NCBI RefSeq assembly: GCF_029784165.1 | Contig: NC_073696.1 | Location: forward strand, 87,367,381 to 87,431,380 | Direction of reading: 5' to 3' | Length of the DNA: 64,000 nt | Origin: Wyeomyia smithii | Taxonomy: Eukaryota > Arthropoda > Insecta > Diptera > Culicidae | Part shown: in pieces, positions 10,301 to 19,769 of the stretch | How positions within the stretch are numbered: the stretch's first letter is position 1 | Layout of the letters: each line of letters starts with the position of its first letter | Made by a program: the position numbers and the translations under genes | Notes under the pieces: model-generated | Databases searched by the model: none | The model's input: the letters and a program-made list of their open reading frames with translations, nothing else | What the model was told of the DNA's origin: nothing

Positions 10301-10733
10301 CACACCTGTGTCATCTAAACCAAAATGCATACGCCCTCTTAGTAAATTAGCCTTAAGTCTAAAAATTCCTCGACCCGTGAAAAATATACAGTTCGATAAG
10401 CCAAATTTGTGTGATAAGTTAATGAAACACATCTAAAATGGTCGTTATTCGACTAAATGTCGTTTGGCATTGGAAACGTTCTTTTCCTATTTTCTTATTT
10501 GTCTTTTCTAGTTCTTTATTTGTTAGCTTAGAATACTTCCTTTTTCTGTTGGATTTTGCTGCCATGCATAGTTGTTTCTCCCACGGAAAACATGATGTCT
10601 ATGTTATGGAAAAAACAAGGTGACTAGTATCAGTACTTTTCTCTTGCGAGAACATGTACGGGAATTCTACTATTTCATGCAACAGAGGGTTACATCAAAT
10701 GTCTGGAAATGAAATTTCGTGATAATACCTGAA

Positions 10734-10949
10734 CTCTCCCAGCTGGTCTCGAGGTACGATGCTGGCCTAACAAGCCAGTCGTCGTAGGTTCGAGTCTCGG
10801 CTCGGGAGAGACTGTTAGTGTCAATAGGATCGTAGCGCCAGCCCCGCAATTGTCCTGTACACTTAACAGTTGGCTGCGAAGTCTGTGCATAATGAACAGA
10901 AGGTCGAGTTCCGCTACGGAATGTAGCACCAAGGCTTTGCTTTGCTTTT
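10734..10949 (+). mobile_element. tRNA-derived SINE (copy 1)
   Basis: About 216 bp with an internal Pol III promoter. An A-box-like stretch (about 10744-10764) is followed by a B box GGTTCGAGTCTC at about 10788. The 3' body ends GGCTTTGCTTTGCTTTT. A diverged 13-bp duplication (11 of 13 matching) flanks it at 10721-10733 and 10950-10962. The body recurs at 63029-63215, and its 3' end recurs inverted at about 17293-17350, so it is a dispersed family. It is a parasite of LINE machinery and not a tRNA gene, because the acceptor stem and anticodon arm do not fold properly. Confidence 0.75.
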
Positions 10950-11389
10950 GATTATTCCTGAATATCGAAAATACAGAGCTGCTAGATTGAGCTGGAATTT
11001 CGCTCGGGGACATTTTTGAGCAGATAGAACTTTTGTGACCAACCGCTAAACGAAATTTCAAAGGTTGATCGACAGATATAACAGTTCAAATTTTGACGAT
11101 TGAATCAACTGCGCACGTGCGTTGCACGGTAAGGGGTGTCGTTGATGATAGCAAAAAACGTCTCATCCTTTACGTTATTCTTTCCTATTATCTCTGTTCA
11201 ATATTTTCCCGCAATCATATCTCTACTACAACGCATCGAGAGGAAGTGACGTGAGCACACCAATGCATTGTTTTTCCAACCTCGTGACGTGATAGTCATT
11301 GAATTATGTTACTCTCTATCTGTCTTTCTCCGAACCCTCAACTTCTTGAAAAATTAACATATTTTATCGAAAACTCATCCTCATTCATA

Positions 11390-12150
11390 CACGCAAAAGT
11401 TGAAGTCTTGTACAATCATTGTGTCTTCCCGATTCGCACAAATGTTGCAAAGAAATCGCACAATAAATGTGTGAAATGCATAACGCAACAGTTGTACTGC
11501 GAATACATTGACATAGAATGAAATCAGAATATGTATCATACACCGACACTTTATTTCTCACGTCGTGGGTAATAGTGACTGCACACGCTTTTTTCTCAAG
11601 CGACGAGAGAAATTTCTCTCTCGCTCGTAGAATTTCCGTGTATGTGCGACAAGACTATAGACACGTCACATACAATTTGCAGGTTGCTCTTTCGCTTCTG
11701 TTTCGGTTTGGATTGCGACGCGCAAGGCAATATCTCGTTGCTTCACGAAATGAGCGAGACACCCGTGCTGTACATACTTGATACCAGTGTTGTTAGTCTC
11801 TCACTCATACTGTCGGTGCGTGCTTGCTGCTATTCAGAGGAATGCATGAAGAAGAAAAAGTATCTCGAAAGCGTGTGTGCAAAAGACTTGAAAAGCGTAG
11901 CATATGTCTCGTCCTCAAGCAAAAAGGAGGAGAATGGTTTTGCTTCTCGCTCGCTTTGCAATGCTGCTTAATACCAGTTGAAACTGTTTAGGTGTAGTAG
12001 TTTGGAGCTGCTAAATACATTTAAGAAACGCTAGAGCATTAGTTGCGTTATGCCAAACACGCAATCATTGTACTGGTTCCGAATTACATCAACAATTGCG
12101 CTAAAAACGCACAATTTTGTACTGGTTTCGCACCATCCAACTTTTGCGTG
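11390..12150 (+). mobile_element. TA-flanked inverted-repeat element, copy A
   Basis: A 761-bp element bounded by CACGCAAAAGTTG and its reverse complement CAACTTTTGCGTG, flanked by TA on both sides (11388-11389 and 12151-12152). It has no coding capacity that I recognise. A second copy in the opposite orientation lies at 13186-14507. The TA duplication and short TIR suggest a non-autonomous Tc1/mariner-type element, but no transposase is present to confirm this. Confidence 0.72.
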
Positions 12151-12539
12151 TAGTCTCTTCCAAAAAAATTTAAAAGAAACAATAAAGAAGACAACGAAGG
12201 ATAAAAATAATAAACCGGTTGTTTTCTTGTTGCCTCATGAGTTAAAATTTGACTTAAAATTCACATTTTTATCATAACTTTTGTTATGATTTTTCAAATT
12301 TTTCATTCGGTCTACAAACTTGTGCAATTTTCAGGTGCTCATATTTTTGCTGAAGATTGTGAAACGTTATCTTTAGAAATAACAAGGTTATTTAAAGCAG
12401 TTAAAAAGTCGAAGCAAGATGCTCAAACGTTGACTCAGACCACCTTTTTTGGTAGGCACGATTAGCAAGACGAGCACTTCGAGGAGAATACTGTTGGACA
12501 TCCAGAGGTAATCAGCTGACGGAGTTACTGCTGAGCACA

Positions 12540-13185
12540 ATGATGAGTGGATTGGTGAACCGGTTGAAGAACTGAACGGACAGTGGAGGCATATCCGCCA
12601 TTCAATCAGCAATACAGCGCGAAAGGTGTTGGGCATGACTGAAGGAACCTTACGCAACACGTGGTTCTATGGTGAGTGTCAAGAGGTAATGGACGAGAAA
12701 AACTGGGCATATGCTCGCAACGATAGTGAAAAGAACATGATAACCGATGAGACACTGGTGCCCAAGCGAAGGAAGCAACATTTCGAGGTGTTGCTGAACG
12801 GCGAAAAAGAGAGAGTCGTCGACAAAAGCAGGAGAGAAATTACGGAGGATGGACTGGACAGTCGCTAAATCCGACAAGCTTGGCCGAGATTAAGCTTGTA
12901 AAGAGTTTAAAAATCACAAAGCAGCTGGAAAGGACGGCCTACCAGCCAAACTTTCCAAAGCCGAGGGTAATCAGCTGTTTCGCGCAATCCATTGGCTCAT
13001 CTTGAAAGTTTGAGCCGAAGACTACCAACTACTGGACCAGACTGGAGCAACGGACTGCCCTGTCTATAAAAAGAGCCAACGACTCGATTGCAGTAATCAT
13101 CGAGGCTCAATTTTGCATACAAGATTTTCTCCCGCATCCCGTTAAATAGACTGAGGCCGTTGCAGGAAGCCTTTATCGTAGAGTA
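12540..13185 (+). pseudogene. RTE linker and N-terminal reverse transcriptase fragment
   Basis: The segment translates in pieces to the region between endonuclease and RT (a WF-x2-ECQE-x4-KN pattern) and then to the RT start: AAGKDGLPAKL, CPVYKKSQRLDCSN-RG and LRPLQEAFIVEY. These match the usual order in RTE/JAM1-like elements. Stops and frame changes show it is dead. It is cut off at 13185 by TA element copy B and resumes at 14508. Confidence 0.72.
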
Positions 13186-14507
13186 TCGTAAAAGTTAGAT
13201 GGTGTAAAACCAGTACAAAATTGTGCGTTTTCAGCACAAAAGTTGATGTAATTTAGAACCAGTACAATGATTGCGTGTTGGGCATAACGCAATTACTGCT
13301 CTAGCGTTTTTTCAATGTATTTGGCAGCTCCTAACTACTACACTTAAACAGTTTCAACTGGTATCAAGCAGCATTGCAAAGCGAGCGAGAAGCAATACCT
13401 TTCTCCTCATTTCTGCTTGAGAACGAGACATATGCTACGCTTCTCAAGTCTTTTGCACAAACGCTTTCGAGATACTCTTTTTTCTTCATGCATTCCCCAC
13501 AGCAAGCACGCACCGCCAGTATGAGTGACACTAACAACACTGGTATCATGTATGTACAGCACGGGTATCTTGCTTATTTCGTAAAGCGACGAGACCTTGC
13601 GCGTCGCAATACGAACCGAAAGTGAAGCGAAAGAGCAACCAGCAAATTTTATGTGACGTTTTTAGTCTTGTCGCACGTGAATGGAAATTCTACGAGCGAG
13701 AGAGAAATTTCTCTCGTCGCTTGAGAAAAAAACGCGTGCAAAGGATGACAAATAATAATTATTCACAATTTACAAGTGTTGCCATAAAAAATCGGCAACG
13801 CTTTAGTGGCTTTGTGGAATGGAGGATTTTGCTAGTTTTGCGGTGAAACTAGCGTTAATTACAAAACATTGTTAACATAATTTTGGTTCGTTTTTTTTTG
13901 CAAAGCATTCAATGGTACTTTTTAATGACCAAATCCATCGAGATAAATCGTTCGAGTATTATAGCCATTTAAGTCTAGTGAGTTCACAAGTAGTTGTTTG
14001 CTGCTTGCACTGCTCCATGAGTAGCAGTCACTAATACACTCGACGTGAGAAATAAAGTGTCGGTATATGATACATATTCTGATTTCATTCTTTGTCAATG
14101 TATTCGCAGTACAACCACAGACAAACAGACGTACCACTGCATACAAAATTCTAAGAAAATTGTGGTTCCGATAAACTTGTGCGACACCTACTGGACATAT
14201 TCCGCAAAAGATAAACTTTCAGCTTTTCTGCTGATTTTGGCAACACGGTGCTCGAATACTGTCAACTGAGTTCAAAGGAAAAGGCACATCAGCGCCATCG
14301 CCGCTACGGCGGGAATATTCCGCATAACTGAAACTCATTCGAAATGACCGTTTTTTTTATCCACGGAAATAAATCTCGTGGTACGTCTGTTTGTCTGTGG
14401 TACAACTGTTGCGTTATGCGTTTCACACATTTAATGTGCGATTTCTGTGCAACATTTGTGCGAATCGGGAAGACACAATGATTGTATAAGACTTCAACTT
14501 TTGCGTG
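13186..14507 (-). mobile_element. TA-flanked inverted-repeat element, copy B
   Basis: The reverse-orientation copy of the element at 11390-12150. Its outer end CTTTTGCGTG stops at 14507 and its inner end is a diverged TCGTAAAAG at 13186. It is longer than copy A because of the MITE at 14116-14399 and about 283 extra bases at 13741-14023, which are either an insertion here or a deletion in copy A. It lies inside the RTE element at a GAGTA|CCAG target that fits a TA insertion site. The right-hand T of the duplicated TA appears to be lost. Confidence 0.7.
14116..14399. mobile_element. 284-bp MITE with perfect 22-bp terminal inverted repeats
   Basis: The terminal repeats at 14116-14137 and 14378-14399 are perfect reverse complements and begin CACAGACAAACAGACG. 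GTACAAC flanks both ends (14109-14115 and 14400-14406). Copy A of the surrounding element carries the same site without the insert, so this is a true insertion with a 5-7 bp duplication (ambiguous because flank and TIR bases coincide). There is no coding sequence and the superfamily is undetermined. Confidence 0.82.
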
Positions 14508-14583
14508 ACCAGTGCGGTTTTCGGGAATGCATCAAATCCTCGAATAGTTCAGAGAGGTTCAAGGCGGCATACGATTCAGTTAA

Positions 14584-15726
14584 GGTGAAATGGGACGGAG
14601 TCCAAGCATCATTGCATCATTGTTGACACCACTAAATCTGTACACTCATATGCAGTTGTATTGGTGCAACACGGTAAAACAGTACATGGTTGCCAGATTA
14701 TTAGATAATTTGTTCCCTCACCTACTGACTACTGCTGCTACCATCGAAAGTCAACTGCCGGCTTCGATCAGCTGTGCCGCAACGTTCTGTGGTGCTGCAC
14801 AGCTTTTCAAAACTCTCATGCAAAACAATTGCAAGGATAAAAAGGTAAACAAATGAAAAGGAATATATCTCACCTTTACATTCGGCAGACTGATCAGAAT
14901 ATACCACATCGTTTGCATATGTACAGGAACGTTAATAGATGATGAGGTTTCACAATCGTCGGAACTTGTAAATTTTTGTTTTTTCGATTTATCTAACTGG
15001 TTGCTCCACGGATTTTCATATGTCCATGCCAAGGGATCAACAAGATTTCTCTTCATTTTTTGTGCGTTCTCGCGAGCAACCGCTGCTCTTCTTAGTTTAG
15101 TTAAACGCGGCTTGATGATCCAAAAACCACTAAAATCACACTTCACAAATGAAAACACTACTACTTCACACAACTCATTTCAAACTTTATGCTCTAAATG
15201 CTCGCGCAGTGTGCTGACATTGCTGCCAACACGAGCGCACAGTTTGACAGGTGCAAACGAGTTGAAAATAGAAAAAAGCAAAAACGGTAATTTCGCGACG
15301 TGCTACACTTTAAAGGCAAGTTTTAGCCCATTTCGGTCGAGTTCTTGTGAAAATTAGATACGATCTCGATGATTATAAGTGTAAAGAAAACGGTATACGT
15401 AGTTTGAGTGATTACGCGACTCGTACGTGCCGGTATTCGTGGAAAACATTCTAGTGGCTACCGGCGTGGGAATATAAACAAAACCGGGAGAGAAAAAACA
15501 GCGGCGTGAAAAAAAGCAAGATTAGAACGTTTTAAGGGTTTCACGCCAAAACCAAATGTGCAAATTTATTGAACTAGGTGCTCCGGTGCTGGGTTAGCAT
15601 TTCGACAATAAACAATTGCAGGTTAGTCGTATAATTTATGATATTTATTGAGGCACTCTCGAAATGCATTAGTATGCAGGAGAAGGTCATCGCTCCTCCC
15701 ATGCTTGGATTCGGTCCCGATTCACC
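14584..15726. mobile_element. TTAA-flanked inverted-repeat element, copy 1
   Basis: A 1,143-bp element with imperfect TIRs (GGTGAAATGGGAC and GGTGAATCGGGAC), flanked by TTAA at 14580-14583 and 15727-15730. A TTAA target is the hallmark of piggyBac-type transposition, but the TIR is not one I recognise. A nearly full-length second copy lies at 36712-38098. It interrupts the RTE element exactly inside its AAYDSVK motif, whose codons contain the TTAA. Confidence 0.78.
14920..15173 (-). other. Open frame shared by the two TTAA elements, possible captured exon
   Basis: About 85 residues of open frame (KPRLTKLRRAAVARENA, then LAWTYENPWSNQ, then SSDDCETSSS) recur in copy 2 (about 37290-37545). There is no ATG; the frame opens at TTG. 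On the minus strand it runs into GAATGTAAAG|GTGAGATA, a good splice-donor match. Most differences between copies change the amino acid, so there is no sign of coding constraint. It may be the first exon of an ancestral transposase, a captured host exon, or chance. Confidence 0.35.
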
Positions 15727-15738
15727 TTAAGCGCAACT

Positions 15739-15760
15739 TATTATGGCAGATAATACTTGA
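15739..15760. repeat. 22-bp direct repeat, left copy
   Basis: This 22-bp sequence (starting TATTATGGCAG) is repeated exactly at 17631-17652. In the RTE frame it encodes LLWQIILE once, so the second copy is a duplication made by the insertion between them. Confidence 0.85.
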
Positions 15761-17630
15761 GCATGAGCATGAGCATGAGCATGATTGACCGCCCGCGGTT
15801 GCTACTCCGTTATTGCCAGATCAGCAGTAATTACACAGAGAACCAATAGATGATGCTTGGGACCAACATGCATCCTCAATGTGTAAAAACTGGTGACCTT
15901 AATATATTTATCAGGCAATACCAGCGCCGGCCGCATCCGAATGCAGGTCAAAGAAGGAGTTTGTATAGGAAAATGTTGACGTGATACTCGCTTTATGGAA
16001 GCCGAGAACACCTCTGCACTTCCACGAGAAATCACTCGGATGTTGGAGAAAGGGCAAGGTATACAGCAGGGTTCGTTTTGGTGAACGATGCGCTGATTTC
16101 GAGCGTCGGGTTCTTTACAACAAGTGTCGCGCCATTGATTTCATTACATCCGCCACGATATTCATAATGCGATTCGAACTTATTCAGTTTGAAAATGTAA
16201 CACCGCAACAATAAATCGTTCGCAAGGATACTGGATCTTTGACCGAATCGAGACAACTTCAAATGATCGGATATCTCCTCGTAAGGTGATCCTCTTTATA
16301 CCGAAAGCTATTGCGCGTTGTTGATCTATCTAAAAATAGGCCACTTGAAATGTATAAACACGGAGTCTCTCTAGGTTCGGTCAACCGGATATTTTCTATA
16401 TAACATATCGACTAACGACGTCTCTCGTATTCACTTCGTCTGCTCTAAAAAAACGATCCCGCGAAAAACACACCTGAAAAACGGAATATAAAAATGATGC
16501 GCGCTTATTACGGAAACGAACCATGAGTATCTTTCTTGCCAAACACCGCGATCCTCTGCGTACGACGCGCGTGAAGTAGCCTTTACCACTTGTAGCAACC
16601 AGCTATTTGTTAATCTCGAGTACACGTTGGCCGCGATTCTTTGGAAGGTATACATCGCGTTTTCGTTAGTCACGATATTTATCGACCGAACGAAATCTTC
16701 GGTGAGACATGAACAAGCATCTGGGTAAACTCCGCGAAATCACTTAATTTCGAAAACGTTCATATGAGCAACTCTCCCGAACCGGAAACGCGGTTTACAC
16801 CGAAGCATTACGCACGACCGCTATTTTTCCTTCTACCGACGCAGACGCTCGGGGATACGACATTTCGATGTGAATGTTACCTATTTAATAGAAAAATTGG
16901 CAAAGTTTCATGCATACAAAGCCTTAATAATTTAAAAACGAAGTTATCCATATTGACCAATATATAGTCTCAAGTTTATTAACAAAATGCCGAACCAGTC
17001 ATAATTGGAACGTATTATATAAAACATCTGCCCAAAAGCTATAAAAATCGAAAAAGTGAAGCATAAGATTTTGGCTATCATTACTGCACCATAGTCCTCA
17101 AAATCGAACGTATTTTTTTGTTGTTGATAAACTGTACTTTCAGAAAAATACCCCTTTGATGCAATGAAAATGATGCTATGCGCTTAAAAATAGATTCAAA
17201 CTTCCCTCATTTTTCTCGACCAAAAAGGTATATAACCCCTTAAGTCATGAGAATCTGGGTCGCGGCTTTAAGTTATATGCAACATAGGAAAATCGAAAAA
17301 AGCAAAGCCTTGGTGCCACATTTCGACTCGGAACCCGACCCTCCTGAACGGGCACATCGCAAGTGAAACGGTGTGAAACTGAATTGTAAAACAGTTCACG
17401 TTTGTATATGACTTCCTCAATAGGACTGCCATGGACGACTTTCTCTCACATATGCGCCTGAATTTAAGTTGTCAATTATCGACAAATATCACTCAAAATG
17501 TTAACGATTACATTCCCCCTCCGTGCATAACGAATATCATTTGACGCTAACTACGAAATTATCTTTGCTTCGAGTACTTCTTATGACTTTCGGAACCTCA
17601 TTCACCTGACATTTCTGAATAACAATGCTC
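15761..17630. mobile_element. 1.87-kb unclassified insertion between 22-bp direct repeats
   Basis: It begins with about four GAGCAT hexamers (15759-15782) and its other end is ATGCTC, the reverse complement of one hexamer. It is flanked by exact 22-bp direct repeats, which are long for a DNA transposon and fit target-primed retrotransposition. I find no RT or transposase motif. The only noted landmark is an inverted SINE 3' end at about 17293-17350. If it is a LINE/SINE-type element on the minus strand, the hexamers would be its 3' tandem tail. Confidence 0.6.
17293..17350 (-). mobile_element. SINE 3'-end fragment (copy 3)
   Basis: The reverse complement reads GGGTTCCGAGTCGAAATG and then GGCACCAAGGCTTTGCTTTT, matching the 3' body of the SINEs at 10734 and 63029. 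Only the 3' part is clear. Confidence 0.55.
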
Positions 17631-17699
17631 TATTATGGCAGATAATACTTGAACTGATAAACTGATTCTCTGCAGGGCGCTGATTTTTCCGGTGCCCAT

Positions 17700-18095
17700 G
17701 AGTGTTGGTAAATGAAGGAGGCCGAGCGGCGAGCACTTGGAGTCTTCGAGAGTAGGATCCTGCGTTCAATACATGGCGGAAAACTTAAGCATGGAGTGCA
17801 GTGCCGGCACATGAACCACGAGGTATATCAAGCATATCAACATGTGGATAACATCAAGCGGATAAAACACGGCAAGAATGTCGGAGGAGTGACCAGCGAA
17901 GATAATATTCAGCAGAGAGCCAGACAGAGGTCGACGATTCCGTGGAAGACCCCGTACTCGTTGGATATGTGGTGTGAATGAGAACGTCCGATCGACGGTT
18001 GTTAGGGGTGATTGGAGAAGATTAGCCCGAGATCCAGTGATGTAGAGACGTACTCTGGATTCGACAGTGGGTCCTTAACGACCTGTCACCATAAA
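17700..18095 (+). pseudogene. RTE-clade ORF C-terminal fragment
   Basis: The open frame from 17712 gives MKEAERRALGVFESRILRSI and then MNHEVYQAY-HVDNIKRIKHGK, the usual C-terminus of RTE/JAM1-like polyproteins. Further pieces in another frame resemble GDWRRLARDPV. The preceding codons read AHECW and a stop, so the frame is broken. It belongs with the RT pieces at 12540-13185 and 14508-14583. Confidence 0.78.
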
Positions 18096-18757
18096 AGTAA
18101 ATTAGGTAATAATTTTCAACGAAAAGACTCGATTAAATGAATGATGTATTTTTTTTATAGCAGAATTCGAAAGCAGAATAGATGTACTTCAAAATATTAA
18201 TTACTTATATGCGTGTGTCTGCATACTAATGAGTGAATTAAAGTTTAATGAACCCTTGAATATCCTATAATAGTTGTTTTTTTTTTTTTTTATTTTGAGC
18301 ATTTACATTTGCTACAGCAAGTTAAAATGTTCAGCAAAAATATGTTTTTTTTTGTATGGCTGAAAGTTTATTAGAAGGTGTAAAATGTTTGAAAGCTTAA
18401 AAAATAGTTATATTGAATATTACTATTTTTAAAAACTTTTCAAATGAAACTATCTGTATATTTTTAATTATAAAAGTTAGAAATTTGACGTATTCGATAT
18501 AAATGCTAGCAAAATCATCTACCATAACTTTCTCGAAGACACTGGCTGTCAATCTCAGCGTTCAAAGAAAAAAAATTCTCCATATCACTTCTAGGTCAAT
18601 TAATTACTGAATTGAGCATAGATTTCCTTATTATTAACCATCTTTTCATGTCATGCCGTCTGTCGATACCAGTATTCAATATTTTTTCAACGAAATTGAA
18701 TAATTTGCATTAATTTTTTGGGAGGTGATTTTTTAGTAATGATTTCAATGTAAACTG
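18096..18757. other. AT-rich DNA without a recognised gene
   Basis: Short T and A runs with no coding frame or repeat that I can name. It separates the RTE C-terminus from the next inverted-repeat element. Confidence 0.45.
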
Positions 18758-19769
18758 GTCGGCGTGCGACCAGACCAAGCCAAGCGCCAAACACATAGTT
18801 TTGAGTAATTAGCATTTGAAGTTTGACCACTAATAAATTAATCGTGTTTGAACTTATCATTAATTCAATGCTAACACTTAATGAATAGGGCTCAATGAAT
18901 GTCCTGTTATCATAAATACACGAAAATTAGCAATAATTGGTAAAATATTTGGGCTTCATTCTTGACATCTATGCCCTCAGTTCACTCTGGTCGAACAAAA
19001 ATTAAAAAAAAGGTCTTCAGTTGGGTCTGGTCAAACGTATTTGCTACAACATATCAACTTGACTATTAAACAAGCTAGTTTTTCTCACTAGTCAAACGTA
19101 ATACGTAGATATCAACGCTGCTTTATATCTCAGTCCAATTTGTATCAAACATAATACAGCTGATAGACAAGCAAAGCTTTATATCTGTTGCTCTATTTCC
19201 TGGTGCCGAAGCGCACCAAGTGCTTAGTGTTAAGATAGTATCAATATGAAATGCAGTGGTATTTTGAAGCGGGTATTGTCTAATTTTATTGATTTAATGT
19301 ATATTAACCCAGTCCTAACGTTTGTTACAAGAATAAATTTAATTTTATTTGAAAAATAGCAAATGAAAACAAAATGCACTTGGTTCGGTCTGGCTCAAAA
19401 AAAAGTGAAGTGCCCATTGAAAAGAAATTCGGCTCTACGAAAACCACCTGGCTGTTTATTAATCTAATTCTGATGACAGTCGCATTAACGAGCTGTCCGA
19501 AGCGGAGAAATCAGTTACTGATTAAAATAAATCGCAAAATTTGCTTTTAAATCAAAAACAATCACTTTCTTTAGATGCCATGTCTGTGTTTACGGTTCAC
19601 TCTGGTCGAACGCAATTTCGTTCTTTTCACAAAGTGCTACAGAGATTTTTTTATTACAACACGCCTATGAACTGTTCAAATGTTTTCATTCTTTAATGGA
19701 ACATCCACTGGTGCTCATAACTCAATTTTGAAGAAAATGGCGCTTGGCTCGGACTGGTCGCACGCCGAC
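18758..19769. mobile_element. 1.01-kb inverted-repeat element with CTGGTCGAAC subterminal motifs
   Basis: The left end GTCGGCGTGCGACCAGACC and the inverted right end share about 31 bp with two or three mismatches. Inside, related copies of a motif near TCACTCTGGTCGAAC occur at about 18980, 19021, 19384 and 19600 and echo the TIR core (GCGACCAGACC inverted). AACTG is present just outside both ends with one unpaired base at the right, so a 5-bp duplication is possible but not clean. No transposase is present. Confidence 0.65.

Larger units (their letters stand above)
12400..18095 (+). mobile_element. Dead RTE-clade non-LTR element with three nested insertions
   Basis: One degenerate LINE whose RT reading continues across three foreign blocks. 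The pieces are about 12400-13185 (linker and N-terminal RT), 14508-14583, 15727-15760 and 17631-18095 (C-terminus). Joined in order, the conserved RTE motifs follow one another without overlap: a segment ending in EAFIVEY, then CGF, then FKAAYDSVK, then RN-LLWQIILE. The insertions are TA element copy B, the TTAA element copy 1 and the 1.87-kb insertion between 22-bp repeats. Beyond the last one an internal deletion removes most of the RT before the C-terminal ALGVF-ESRILRS segment. Stops and frameshifts are scattered throughout. Confidence 0.75.

Noticed and set aside
10734..10810. Functional tRNA gene
   Set aside because: A and B boxes are visible, but there is no consistent cloverleaf, and the body continues into a SINE with further copies in the window.
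14751..15173. Functional gene of 140 codons on the minus strand in the TTAA element
   Set aside because: It starts at TTG, ends just after a splice-donor-like site, and differs between the two copies mainly by amino-acid changes.
15759..15782. Independent GAGCAT microsatellite
   Set aside because: The array sits exactly at the border of an insertion defined by 22-bp direct repeats, so it is better explained as the element end.
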